From positions 186,547 to 250,546 of the forward strand of contig NZ_LGHP01000003.1 of assembly GCF_001280845.1 (NCBI RefSeq): a stretch of DNA of 64,000 bases, written 5' to 3'. Below, one piece after another: positions 49,840 to 58,653 of the stretch. The position numbers and the translations under genes are program-made. Each line of letters starts with the position of its first letter. The first letter of the stretch is position 1. The notes beneath the pieces were generated by a model, which saw only the letters and a list, made by a program, of their open reading frames with translations, ran no database searches and was not told the DNA's origin. Source of the stretch: Bacillus sp. FJAT-28004. GTDB lineage: Bacteria; Bacillota; Bacilli; Paenibacillales; Paenibacillaceae.

Positions 49840-49853
49840 TAAACACGTGTTCA
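49840..49853 (+). promoter_or_regulatory. Second LacI-type operator
   Basis: TAAACACGTGTTCA, with a perfect AACACGTGTT core, upstream of the VOC/SDR genes. It differs by few bases from the operator at 48664. Confidence 0.55.
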
Positions 49854-49881
49854 CTAACGATTATTTTTTTTGAGAGGGGGG

Positions 49882-49923
49882 ATGCGGATGCAGCAGGTAG
49901 ATATTCATTTACTTGAAGAATAA
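49882..49923 (+). other. 13-codon ORF with strong ribosome site
   Basis: GAGAGGGGG precedes ATG 49882; the peptide is MRMQQVDIHLLEE. It could be the 5' remnant of a deleted gene, since it directly follows a promoter-operator region, or a leader peptide. No terminator structure overlaps it. Confidence 0.3.
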
Positions 49924-49997
49924 GAGATAGCATTTTTATTTGTGCGGCATATACGGCAATCATAACGATGAAATCAACCTCCAGGGGGAAAATAGGC

Positions 49998-50456
49998 ATG
50001 GATAAAAACTTGATTGGAACACGGACGATAACTCAAATTGGACTATTAGTTAACGATATAGATGCAACGTCGCAGGCGTATGCAGATTTTTTTGGGATCG
50101 AGAAGCCGAACTGGTTTTGGACAGATAAGGTAGATAAGGCGCAAACGGAATATAACGGGCAATCGTCAGTGGCTCGTGCCAAGCTTGCTTTTTTTGATAT
50201 GGGATCCTTGCAGCTTGAACTCATCGAGCCGGATGAACATCCTAGTACGTGGAGAGAGCATCTCGACAAACATGGTGAAGGTCCGCATCATATCGCATTC
50301 GTCGTTGACGGCATGAAAGAAATTGTAGCATCCATGGAGAAAAACGGTATGGCATTGGTTCAAAAGGGTGAGTATACCGGCGGACGTTATGCCTATATGG
50401 ACACTTTTAAAAATTTGAAAATAATGTTGGAACTGCTGGAAAACGATAAGAATTAA
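49998..50456 (+). CDS. VOC family protein (methylmalonyl-CoA epimerase-like)
   Basis: 152 residues from ATG 49998 (AGGGGG 10 nt upstream). TQIGLLVNDIDATSQAYADFFGIEKPNW, LQLELIEPDEHPSTWREHLDKHGEGPHHIAFVVDGM and GGRYAYMDTFKNLKIMLELLE supply the metal-binding His/Glu/His/Glu set. It may epimerise or cleave a keto-sugar or CoA thioester. Located behind a LacI-type operator and before an SDR gene. Confidence 0.8.
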   Translation: MDKNLIGTRTITQIGLLVNDIDATSQAYADFFGIEKPNWFWTDKVDKAQTEYNGQSSVARAKLAFFDMGSLQLELIEPDEHPSTWREHLDKHGEGPHHIAFVVDGMKEIVASMEKNGMALVQKGEYTGGRYAYMDTFKNLKIMLELLENDKN

Positions 50457-50522
50457 CAGAGTGATGCGTGAGATAACGAGCTGTCATCTACTTGTAATGA
50501 ATAAACAGGAGGAATGAATGGC

Positions 50523-51218
50523 ATGAACATATTAATTACAGGTGCCAATCGAGGTCTGGGATTAGCGCTTGCTAGTGAAGCATGCGTACGAGGACATCAC
50601 GTGTTAGCTGGGGTTCGCAGCCCCGGCTCTTCTGCAGAGGGATTGCAAGAGCTGATCACGAGATTTCCAAGTCAAATAACGGTACTGCCGCTTGATGTTA
50701 CGGATGAGAATTCGGTTCGCTACGCTTCCGCACAGGCGGAAAGCCGAGTACGCAGTTTGGATGCTGTTATTAACAGCGCAGCGATATTGCTGGGACGGGA
50801 TCAGAAGCTGGAGAAGCTCGACTTGGAGCAGGTGGAGCAATCGTTCCAGACCAATCTATTCGGGCCTATCGTGGTACTCAAGCATTTCTTACCTTTGCTT
50901 CGTCAAGGAGAGCAGCAAAGCATTATTAATATTAGCTCGGAAGCAGGCAGCTTCACTGGTGCTTATGGCGGCGACTATTCCTATGCGCTGTCTAAATCTG
51001 CTCTGAATATGTTCTCCGCGCAGCTGCGGAGCGAGCTTGCACCGCAGGGCTTCGTCGTTCATGCGCTTCATCCCGGCTGGATAAAAACAGATATGGGGGG
51101 CGAGCAGGCACCTGGAGATGCGACAGTCGCAGCAGCTGGCATTATGAACATTGTCGAGCGGAAAACGGAAGCGAAAGCCCTTTTTATTGATCATAATGGC
51201 GCCCCTATGAATCTATAA
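50523..51218 (+). CDS. Short-chain dehydrogenase/reductase
   Basis: 231 residues from ATG 50523 (AGGAGG 10 nt upstream; ATG 50514 is too close to it). NAD(P) motif TGANRGLG, INSAAIL, catalytic Ser in INISSEAGS and YxxxK in YALSKSA, then HPGWIKTDMGG. It probably works with the VOC protein (66-nt gap). Resembles the SDR at 58.6 kb in the sniffer-like loop arrangement. Confidence 0.9.
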   Translation: MNILITGANRGLGLALASEACVRGHHVLAGVRSPGSSAEGLQELITRFPSQITVLPLDVTDENSVRYASAQAESRVRSLDAVINSAAILLGRDQKLEKLDLEQVEQSFQTNLFGPIVVLKHFLPLLRQGEQQSIINISSEAGSFTGAYGGDYSYALSKSALNMFSAQLRSELAPQGFVVHALHPGWIKTDMGGEQAPGDATVAAAGIMNIVERKTEAKALFIDHNGAPMNL

Positions 51219-51247
51219 GATGACCTTTATTCAATATAACGATAAAA

Positions 51248-51298
51248 AAGGAACTGCCCAGCAAGGTCTTCGTAGACCGAGCGAGGCAGTTCCTTCTT
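51248..51298. terminator. Bidirectional terminator
   Basis: AAGGAACTGCC and GGCAGTTCCTT pair around an inner GGTCTTCGTAGACC hairpin. It lies between convergent genes. Confidence 0.85.
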
Positions 51299-51304
51299 TA
51301 TTGC

Positions 51305-52384
51305 TTATAGATATACGGCTTTGCCGGTTTTGGATGATTCATAAATCGCTTCAAGAATTTGAGAAACAACGAAAGCTTGCTCTGGCGTTACAACAGGCTC
51401 AGTGTCCTCTTCAATTGCTTTCAGCCACATTCTCATTTCGAGATCAGCGTCGCTTTCTGTTTTGCCATCGTAGAAAGCAACTCCGCCTGCATTCAAATCA
51501 ATCTTAGTTGCAAATAGACGGCTATGCTTCTCGCCATTAATGCGAAGGCCATCCTTCATGTCCGCGCCGCCTTCAGTACCAGACAACGTACATTTTGCTT
51601 CGTCAACTTCAAGCGTATTAAGTGCCCAGCTGGACTCAAGCACGATTGTAGCGCCGTTCTCCATGACGATCATACCAAATGCGGAATCCTCAACAGTGAA
51701 CTTCGCAGGATCCCAAGGTCCCCATGCATTTGCAGCGTTTTCGCGTTGCGAAAGCTTGTGGTAGGAAGTACCAAGCACCACTTTAGGCTTGTAGTTGTCG
51801 AGCATCCAAAGCGTCAAATCAAGTGCGTGAGTACCGATATCGATAAGCGGTCCGCCGCCTTGTTTTTCTTCGTCAAGGAAAACGCCCCAAGTTGGCACTG
51901 CGCGGCGACGAACAGCATGCGCTCTCGCATAATAGATGTCACCTAGCTCACCAGCCTCACACAATTTCTTCAAGTGCTGGCTGTCTGGACGGAAACGGTT
52001 GTTGTAACCAACAGTAAGCTTCTTGCCAGTACGGCGAGCAGCATCAACCATACGCTGTGCATCGTGAGCTGTTTTGGCCATAGGCTTCTCAGTCATAACA
52101 TGCTTGCCAGCTTCAAGTGCAGCAATTGCAATGTTCGCGTGCGAGTCGTTTGGCGTACATACATGAACGACTTCAATTGAAGTATCGGTCAACAGTTCAG
52201 TGTAATCCGTGTATACTTTCGCGTCCTCAGCACCATATAGGGCAGCTGCGTCAATAGCACGTTGTTCAACGATATCGCAAAATGCGACGATTTCAACGTT
52301 TTTAAGTTTCTTCAAGCTTGGTAGATGTTTACCGTTTGCAATTCCGCCACAGCCAATAATAGCTAGTTTATATACTTTAGACAT
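51305..52384 (-). CDS. Gfo/Idh/MocA family oxidoreductase
   Basis: 359 residues. Rossmann motif IIGCGGIANGKHLPSL, EKPMAKT near 95, KLTVGYNNRFRPDSQ and GGGPLIDIGTHALDLTLWML with catalytic His/Asp. NAD(P)-dependent sugar dehydrogenase or isomerase-like. It is the last gene of a minus-strand run AraC, Gfo/Idh, AraC, Gfo/Idh with short gaps (33 nt to the AraC gene before it). Confidence 0.9.
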   Translation of the reverse strand: MSKVYKLAIIGCGGIANGKHLPSLKKLKNVEIVAFCDIVEQRAIDAAALYGAEDAKVYTDYTELLTDTSIEVVHVCTPNDSHANIAIAALEAGKHVMTEKPMAKTAHDAQRMVDAARRTGKKLTVGYNNRFRPDSQHLKKLCEAGELGDIYYARAHAVRRRAVPTWGVFLDEEKQGGGPLIDIGTHALDLTLWMLDNYKPKVVLGTSYHKLSQRENAANAWGPWDPAKFTVEDSAFGMIVMENGATIVLESSWALNTLEVDEAKCTLSGTEGGADMKDGLRINGEKHSRLFATKIDLNAGGVAFYDGKTESDADLEMRMWLKAIEEDTEPVVTPEQAFVVSQILEAIYESSKTGKAVYL

Positions 52385-52417
52385 GTGATAAAGCCTCCTA
52401 ATAGTATGTTGAATTTG

Positions 52418-53365
52418 TTATTGAGAAACGGTCTGACGAGCATTCCTACGATATTCGGAAGGAGTGACGCCGAATTTCTTGCGAAACACAGCGTGTAAAT
52501 AGTTGCCGCCGGCAAAGCCGGATAACTTGGCTATTTTCTCCACCGAATGCGAGCTTTCCTGTAGCTCACGGCATACGACAGCCAGTCGAATGTCTTCAAG
52601 AATACGACTGAATGTATGTCCATGATGCAGCTCCTTGAATAAACGCTGAATTTGTCGCGAGCTTAGATTAAGCTTGTCCGCAACGTCCTCGAGCGTGATG
52701 AAGCCGTCATAGTTAGCATAAATATACTCCAAGGCGAGCCGATAACGATAAGCCTTCATATCCCGCGTTGGAAACTGTTTCTGTTCGCTTGCTGTGTCAT
52801 AAGCACGAACCGCTCGCATCAAAATTTGGATAACCGTCTGCTTAATGGTTGTATAGCTGCCAACAAAATTATCGTTGCAAGCTTGATAGGCTTCAAGAAA
52901 GCGAGGCATCGCTTGATGCAGATCCATTGTCGGAAACAATGGAAGTGTTTTTAGCTTATCGATACAATTTCGCGCTTCAGCAGCTTCCCAGTCGTCATAG
53001 GAATGAGCATCTTCGCCGTTATCCTGCTCTGTTCGATCAATGATATCAACATGCAGACAAAGCTCATTCATTGCTTCAAGCGCGTCTGCTTCTTGATAAT
53101 GCATGATCTCAGGTCCGGTTAAATAAAGCATGCCAGGCTTTAAAGCATACTCCTGGTCGCTAATAATGACCTTTCCTTTGCCCTGAGGTATGAAATGCAA
53201 TTCATATTCCGCGTGCTTATGGAATCCAATGATTCTGCCGGGAGGGAATTGCGTCAGATGAAAGCGCAGTACATGGATGTCGTAAGGCCCCCATCTGATG
53301 CACAGCTCCAGACGTTCAAGCGCATCCTGGCGTTCATGCATGACCTCATAAGGGAAGTTAGGCAT
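52418..53365 (-). CDS. AraC family regulator with cupin domain
   Basis: 315 residues from ATG 53365 (AAGGGG 8 nt upstream). Cupin part: FPPGRIIGFHKHAEYELHFIPQGKGKVIISDQEYALKPGMLYLTGPEIMHYQ. Helix-turn-helix pair at the end: FITLEDVADKLNLSSRQIQRLFKEL and IAKLSGFAGGNYLHAVFRKKFGVTPSEYRRN. It lies inside the minus-strand run, 41 nt after the Gfo/Idh gene, and likely controls it. Effector unknown. Confidence 0.88.
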   Translation of the reverse strand: MPNFPYEVMHERQDALERLELCIRWGPYDIHVLRFHLTQFPPGRIIGFHKHAEYELHFIPQGKGKVIISDQEYALKPGMLYLTGPEIMHYQEADALEAMNELCLHVDIIDRTEQDNGEDAHSYDDWEAAEARNCIDKLKTLPLFPTMDLHQAMPRFLEAYQACNDNFVGSYTTIKQTVIQILMRAVRAYDTASEQKQFPTRDMKAYRYRLALEYIYANYDGFITLEDVADKLNLSSRQIQRLFKELHHGHTFSRILEDIRLAVVCRELQESSHSVEKIAKLSGFAGGNYLHAVFRKKFGVTPSEYRRNARQTVSQ

Positions 53366-53406
53366 GCTGATCACCCCTTGGAGTAGTCCAGTTTAAGTTT
53401 GTAGTA

Positions 53407-54411
53407 TTACTCGCTCAGCTCATCAATCCGGATTGCACGGTGCTCACGAGCAGAGCGATTCGAAGCTTCCATCAACTTCGTTAGATCAGTGGCAAGGCTT
53501 ACATTTTCGTCAGCGGATGTATTGTTCTCGATATGCTGTACCCATTGGTCAAAAGCACTCTCTCTATTCGGCGGAATAACTTGTGCCGTCCATTGCTCAG
53601 ATGATTGGTCACCTGGAGTAGAAGTGCGAAGCAGCAGCTGGCTCTCTGGATTGCCGTAAAGCAGCGTTCCTTCAGTACCATGCACCTCAAGTGTAAATGG
53701 TGAATGATTGTTAACGAAGCCGGCCTCTACGATTCCGATCGCTCCAGATGGCGCATTCAATACTGCTACCGCGTTATCTTCGACCTCTTTGCCAGTGACA
53801 TAACCAAAATGAGCAGAAACCTCTTTAGGCATTTCATTCAAGAAGAGTCTAGTCAAATACATAGGGTGACAACCCAAATCGATTAATGCACCGCCGCCGC
53901 ATTGCTCTAGGTTGTAGAAGTGTTCAGGCAGCCAGTTCGCTGTTGCTCCGTTATGAGAGAGACGAGCACGAACCAATGTGATTTTTCCAAGAACGCCTTG
54001 TGACAAAATATTGCGAATCGCCAGTGTATAGCCGTCATTTAGACGAGGCAGCGATACTGTTAATTTTACATTATTTTTAGCTACTTCATCTAGTATAACA
54101 TTTACTTCTTTTAGGGTTGGTGCAATTACTTTTTCTGTAAAGATATGCTTGCCGGCTTTAGCTGCTGCTACAATAACTTCTTGATGTCTTGAAGTTGGAG
54201 CGTCAACGATAACAGCGTCGATATCGTCGCGATTCAACATTTCATCAAGGTCTGAATAAAAAGTAGCGTCAAGTTTCTCGGCAGCTGCTTGTCCGCGTTC
54301 CGCGATTTCGTCCCATACTGCAACGATTTCCGTACCAGGGTGCTCCTGAGCTTGTTTCGTATAATCCCATGCGTGTACATGCCAATAACTAATTTTACCG
54401 ATTCGAATCAT
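53407..54411 (-). CDS. Gfo/Idh/MocA family oxidoreductase
   Basis: 334 residues from ATG 54411 (GGGAGAG 8 nt upstream; an in-frame extension to 54456 lacks a site). The start is short of a classic GxGxxG (KISYWHVHAWDYTKQAQ, with two His), as in the dehydrogenase at 4558. FTEKVIAPTL holds the EK pair, and GGGALIDLGCHPMYLTRLF the catalytic region. It is preceded by a 159-bp AT-rich gap that probably holds its promoter. Confidence 0.87.
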   Translation of the reverse strand: MIRIGKISYWHVHAWDYTKQAQEHPGTEIVAVWDEIAERGQAAAEKLDATFYSDLDEMLNRDDIDAVIVDAPTSRHQEVIVAAAKAGKHIFTEKVIAPTLKEVNVILDEVAKNNVKLTVSLPRLNDGYTLAIRNILSQGVLGKITLVRARLSHNGATANWLPEHFYNLEQCGGGALIDLGCHPMYLTRLFLNEMPKEVSAHFGYVTGKEVEDNAVAVLNAPSGAIGIVEAGFVNNHSPFTLEVHGTEGTLLYGNPESQLLLRTSTPGDQSSEQWTAQVIPPNRESAFDQWVQHIENNTSADENVSLATDLTKLMEASNRSAREHRAIRIDELSE

Positions 54412-54570
54412 AGGTTCATCTCTCCCTGGGCATCTATTAGCGAATTTGCATTGCATATATAAATTTATGACAACAGCTATAATTTAACATAGTTTTATGC
54501 GTATTTTTAGTGTAATTTAATGACCAATTATGTACGATATTACGACAAAATATGATTTAAGTAAATTCAC

Positions 54571-55425
54571 TTACACATATTGCTTACGATATTGACGCGG
54601 GGATACATGAGTAATCTTTTTGAATGTTTTTCCAAAATGAGAGAAGTTATCGAAACCGACCGCAGCTGCGATATCGGTAATGCTAATATCTGACTCGCGA
54701 AGCAGACGCTGAGCTTCCTTCATACGGGTAAGAATGATGTAGTCGGAGAAGGTAAAGCCTGTCAGCTCCTTGAACATACGGCTTAAATAGTAAGGACTGA
54801 TGAAAAAATGTTTTGCAAGCTCATCAAGTCGAAGCGGCTCTCCAAAGTGAGCGTTAATGTAGCGGATAACCTCTGAAATTTTGGCATGCATGGGTGTTGC
54901 GTGGTGCAGAGGCATTGGCTCAGACTGCTGGATATATCTAGCTGCGGTCAGTAGGAGCTCGGTTACGGCATAGCTGGGAAAAAGCTCGAAGCCAGCAGGC
55001 TGTTGTCTGATCTCCGCCAGCATTCTACTCATTAATTGTGCTGTCGCCAGCTGCTCCTGCATGGGCAAACGTATAATATGAGATTGCTGTTCAAATGGTG
55101 TTAATAAGAAGCTAACATGCGTTCCTGCTAATTTGCCTAACATTGCATCATCCATGTGTATAATAATTCGTTCATGGGAGGCATCGCCGGATTGCATCGT
55201 TTTGTGCAGCTCATGCTTAGATATAAAGACGAGATCGCCTTGCTGAACAGAATAGGAACGATCACGAATAAAATAAATTCGCTGCCCTGACAGCATATAA
55301 TAGATTTCATAATAGTCATGGTAATGATTTTCTTCCATCGTAAAGGGCGCTGTCCGTTTCGTATACTCGATATATAGCTCGGATGTAGAGCCAAAGCTGC
55401 AAATTTCAGGCTGAATGCTCATCAT
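54571..55425 (-). CDS. AraC family regulator with cupin domain
   Basis: 284 residues from ATG 55425 (AAGGAG 7 nt upstream; longer in-frame readings are not supported). Cupin: NHYHDYYEIYYMLSGQRIYFIRDRSYSVQQGDLVFISKHELH. DNA-binding end: LRLDELAKHFFISPYYLSRMFKELTGFTFSDYI and GFDNFSHFGKTFKKITHVSPRQYRKQ. It is divergent from the Gfo/Idh-uronate isomerase genes (123-bp gap), which it probably activates. Confidence 0.88.
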   Translation of the reverse strand: MMSIQPEICSFGSTSELYIEYTKRTAPFTMEENHYHDYYEIYYMLSGQRIYFIRDRSYSVQQGDLVFISKHELHKTMQSGDASHERIIIHMDDAMLGKLAGTHVSFLLTPFEQQSHIIRLPMQEQLATAQLMSRMLAEIRQQPAGFELFPSYAVTELLLTAARYIQQSEPMPLHHATPMHAKISEVIRYINAHFGEPLRLDELAKHFFISPYYLSRMFKELTGFTFSDYIILTRMKEAQRLLRESDISITDIAAAVGFDNFSHFGKTFKKITHVSPRQYRKQYV

Positions 55426-55548
55426 TGATTTGCTCCTTTTGATTTTATAGCAAAATAAGCGGTGTTTGATGGAAATTAAGCAGGATATGCAGAGAATTAT
55501 ATCACTATCATGCAGTAATATGAAGGTAGTTGAATTAAAGGAGGAATA

Positions 55549-56847
55549 ATGATTATGGCAAAAAAACGATATGTATTGGTAGGCAGCGGCGGCAGGGCAG
55601 AATTTTTCTACGGTGCTCTTGCAACTGATTTCAGAGAGACATCGGAGCTGCTCGCATTTTGCGATATTAACCAAACTCGGATGGACTATGCGAATCGCAT
55701 ATTAGTTGATAAATATAACCACGAGGCTGTAAAAACGTACAAATCGAATGAATTTGACCAAATGATCGAGCTTGAGAAGCCGGATGCGGTAATCGTTACA
55801 AGCATGGATCGGACGCACCATACGTACATTATTCGCGCGCTTGAGCTTGGGTGTGATGTCGTAACTGAGAAGCCAATGACGGTTGACGAGAAGAAATGCC
55901 AACAAATATTGGATGCGGTTGAGCGAACGGGCCGCAATGTGCGCGTGACGTTCAACTATCGTTATGCGCCGCATCATACGAAAGCTAGAGAGTTGATTGC
56001 TAACGGTACAATCGGCAAAGTAACTTCTGTTCATTTCGAGTGGCTGCTGAATACGCAGCATGGTGCCGATTATTTCCGCAGATGGCATCGTAACAAGCAG
56101 AACAGCGGCGGTTTGCTGGTGCACAAATCGACGCATCATTTTGATCTCGTCAACTTTTGGATCGGCTCGCAGCCGGAGTCGGTATTTGCCTTTGGAGACC
56201 TCTTGTTTTACGGACGTGAAAATGCGGAGCAGCGCGGTGAGACGCAATTTTATGAGCGTGCGACGGGAAATCCGCTTGCTGAGAATGATCCATTTGCGCT
56301 GCACTTGGACAAAAACGATCATTTGAAAGCCATGTATTTGGATGCGGAGCATGAGGATGGCTATCGCCGCGATCAAAGCGTGTTCGGTGACGGCATTAAT
56401 ATTGAAGATACGATGGGCGTGCTTGTGCGCTACAAAAACAATGCGATTTTGACGTACTCCTTAAACGCTTACTTGCCATGGGAAGGCTACCGCATTGCAT
56501 TCAATGGAACAAAGGGACGCCTAGAGATGAATATCGTGGAGCAATCGTATGTCAATTCCGGAGGAGAAAAATCCGAAGAGGGTGCGCTTAAAGAGCAGAC
56601 GATTAAGGTGTTTCCGATGTTTGCTGCTCCGTACGGGGTGGAAGTAGAGGAAGGCGTTGGCGGTCATGGCGGCGGCGATCCGGTATTGCTGAATGATTTG
56701 TTCGGAACGCCTGTAGAGGATCCATTCCAAAGGGCGGCTAATCATATAGATGGAGCTAGATCGATTCTAACGGGCATCGCAGCGAACCGTTCGATCCAGA
56801 CGGGACTAGCCGTACAAATTGATGACCTTGTGAAGTTTCACAAATAG
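55549..56847 (+). CDS. Gfo/Idh/MocA family oxidoreductase
   Basis: 432 residues (ATG 55549; ATG 55555 has better spacing to GGAGG and may be the true start). Rossmann motif VLVGSGGRAEFFYGAL, TEKPMTVDEKK near 105, NYRYAPHHTKARELI and SGGLLVHKSTHHFDLVNFW. It is longer than most family members by about 60 residues, mainly in the middle (RENAEQRGETQFYERATGNPLAEND region). It is 21 nt before uronate isomerase and probably acts in the same uronate or sugar-acid route. Confidence 0.9.
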   Translation: MIMAKKRYVLVGSGGRAEFFYGALATDFRETSELLAFCDINQTRMDYANRILVDKYNHEAVKTYKSNEFDQMIELEKPDAVIVTSMDRTHHTYIIRALELGCDVVTEKPMTVDEKKCQQILDAVERTGRNVRVTFNYRYAPHHTKARELIANGTIGKVTSVHFEWLLNTQHGADYFRRWHRNKQNSGGLLVHKSTHHFDLVNFWIGSQPESVFAFGDLLFYGRENAEQRGETQFYERATGNPLAENDPFALHLDKNDHLKAMYLDAEHEDGYRRDQSVFGDGINIEDTMGVLVRYKNNAILTYSLNAYLPWEGYRIAFNGTKGRLEMNIVEQSYVNSGGEKSEEGALKEQTIKVFPMFAAPYGVEVEEGVGGHGGGDPVLLNDLFGTPVEDPFQRAANHIDGARSILTGIAANRSIQTGLAVQIDDLVKFHK

Positions 56848-56868
56848 GTTGCGGAGGAGGAAGCTGGA

Positions 56869-58275
56869 ATGAAGCCATTTATGGATGACCATTTTTTGTT
56901 ATCAAACGAAACGGCGATTAAGCTTTATCATGATTTTGCGAAGGATATGCCGATCATTGATTATCACTGCCATCTAAGTCCGCAGCAAATTTTTGAGAAT
57001 AAAAGCTTTGAGAACATTACGGAGGCATGGCTATATGGCGATCACTACAAATGGCGGGCTATGCGTGCGAATGGGATAGAGGAGCGTTACGTAACAGGCG
57101 GTGAGGGTGTAACCGATTACGAGCGTTTCGAAGCATGGGCCAAAACAGTTCCGCAAACGATCGGCAATCCGCTGTACCAATGGTCGCATTTGGAGCTTCG
57201 TCGTTATTTTGGCGTTTATGAGCTTATTAATGAAAAAAATGCACCATTCATCTGGGAGCAGGTTAACGCGAAGCTCGCGACAGGTCAATTTAAAGCGCGT
57301 GATTTGGTCAAAATGTCTAATGTGGAGGTGATCTGCACGACAGATGATCCTGTTGATTCGCTGGAATATCATATTGCAATTAAAGATTTAGAAGATTTTA
57401 ACGTACAGGTGCTGCCTTCATTCAGACCAGACAAAGCATTGGAAATCAATCGCGCTACGTTTCTAGAATGGATAGGCAAGCTTGGCGAAGCTGCTGCAAT
57501 GACAATTAACAGCTATGATGCTCTACTTGAAGCGCTTGCTGCAAGAGTGAAGTTTTTCGACGAGGTTGGCTGCAAAGTATCTGACCATGCGCTTGATTAT
57601 GTTGCTTATGCAGAGACTACGAAGGCCGAAGCTGCCGCTATTTTTGCCAAAGCCTTGAATGGGGTAACGGTGTCGATGGAAGAAGAGAAGCAATACAAAA
57701 CGTTTACGCTGCTCTTCTTGGGACGTTTGTATGCCGAGCGCGGCTGGGCAATGCAGTTCCATATTAATGCGGCTAGGAACAACAGCTCGCGCATGTTTGG
57801 CAAGCTTGGACCGGATACGGGGTTTGACTCCATCAACGATAGCGTTGTAGCTTACCCGTTAACGAGGCTGCTTGATGCGCTGGATATGGACGATGCGCTT
57901 CCGAAAACAATCGTATATTCGCTGAATGCCAAAGACAATGATGTACTCGGATCTATAATTGGAAGCTTCCAAGGCGGCGGGGTGCCTGGGAAAATTCAAC
58001 TTGGATCTGCATGGTGGTTCAACGATACAAAAAATGGTATGCTAGACCAAATGAATACGCTTGCTAATCAGGGACTGCTTAGCCGCTTTGTCGGTATGTT
58101 GACTGATTCCCGCAGCTTCCTCTCTTACACCAGGCATGAATACTTCAGACGTTTGCTCTGTAATTTGCTTGGTGAATGGGTCGAAAATGGCGAGGCGCCG
58201 CAAGATATGGAGCTGCTAGGCGAAATGGTTCAAAATATCTCTTATCGCAACGCGAAAGCTTACTTCGGCTTCTAG
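56869..58275 (+). CDS. uxaC: Uronate (glucuronate/galacturonate) isomerase
   Basis: 468 residues. IIDYHCHLSP (His26 and His28 metal-type motif), YGDHYKWRAMRANGIEE, CTTDDPVDSLEYH, MQFHINAARNNSSRMF and the C-terminal GMLTDSRSFLSYTRHEYFRRLLCN are characteristic UxaC blocks. It converts D-glucuronate to D-fructuronate or D-galacturonate to D-tagaturonate in the cytoplasm. UxaB/UxuB and later pathway enzymes are not obvious nearby, so the linked Gfo/Idh protein may handle a related step. Confidence 0.95.
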   Translation: MKPFMDDHFLLSNETAIKLYHDFAKDMPIIDYHCHLSPQQIFENKSFENITEAWLYGDHYKWRAMRANGIEERYVTGGEGVTDYERFEAWAKTVPQTIGNPLYQWSHLELRRYFGVYELINEKNAPFIWEQVNAKLATGQFKARDLVKMSNVEVICTTDDPVDSLEYHIAIKDLEDFNVQVLPSFRPDKALEINRATFLEWIGKLGEAAAMTINSYDALLEALAARVKFFDEVGCKVSDHALDYVAYAETTKAEAAAIFAKALNGVTVSMEEEKQYKTFTLLFLGRLYAERGWAMQFHINAARNNSSRMFGKLGPDTGFDSINDSVVAYPLTRLLDALDMDDALPKTIVYSLNAKDNDVLGSIIGSFQGGGVPGKIQLGSAWWFNDTKNGMLDQMNTLANQGLLSRFVGMLTDSRSFLSYTRHEYFRRLLCNLLGEWVENGEAPQDMELLGEMVQNISYRNAKAYFGF

Positions 58276-58283
58276 CGTGTATG

Positions 58284-58331
58284 AAACGTTCTACATTTCC
58301 GCTAGCTCGGCGGGGGCTGTGGAACGTTTTT
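58284..58331. terminator. Bidirectional terminator after uxaC
   Basis: AAACGTTC (58284-58291) pairs with GAACGTTT (58322-58329), extended by ACA/TGT, with T6. Confidence 0.75.
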
Positions 58332-58544
58332 TGTATCCAAGCGATAAGCGGCCATCAAAAATTTGAGCATCTGTGGACCGGCTATATTGGCGGCAATTCC
58401 GAAGAGCTCGGAATGAGCTGTTTTTCGGCAAAGTAAATAAAATGCCATGCCGCCGATGAGTTCAAAGGCAAAGAACTCCTTCCATTTCCAAGCGGGAACA
58501 ACGTATATTTTAAATTCATCTTTTTTGGCAGCTCGTGTACGCAA
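58302..58544 (-). CDS. Small protein with one likely membrane segment, unknown
   Basis: 80 residues from TTG 58544, which has AGGAGGG 8 nt upstream on the minus strand. The start is basic (RTRAAKKDEFKIYVVPAWKWKEFF), then a hydrophobic stretch (AFELIGGMAFYLLC), then AANIAGPQMLKFLMAAYRLD. Composition and the ribosome site argue that it is real and not a shadow. Family not recognised. Its end lies in the bidirectional terminator shared with uxaC; it is divergent from the SDR gene. Confidence 0.6.
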   Translation of the reverse strand: MRTRAAKKDEFKIYVVPAWKWKEFFAFELIGGMAFYLLCRKTAHSELFGIAANIAGPQMLKFLMAAYRLDTKNVPQPPPS

Positions 58545-58653
58545 AATGGGAGCCCTCCTGCTATTTAGGCGCATTACAACCGTAACTAGATTATGCAGAG
58601 CAGCTTATCCATCATTCGCTATGATTTAAAAGATAATACTAGGAGGGAAATTG

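Noticed and set aside
52849..53043. Plus-strand ORFs opposite the AraC and Gfo/Idh genes at 51.5-53.4 kb
   Set aside because: They mirror well-supported minus-strand genes and have no ribosome sites.
55702..56376. 224-codon open frame on the minus strand inside the Gfo/Idh gene
   Set aside because: It is antisense to a clear oxidoreductase, has no ribosome site and an unnatural composition; it is a shadow of the codon use of the real gene.
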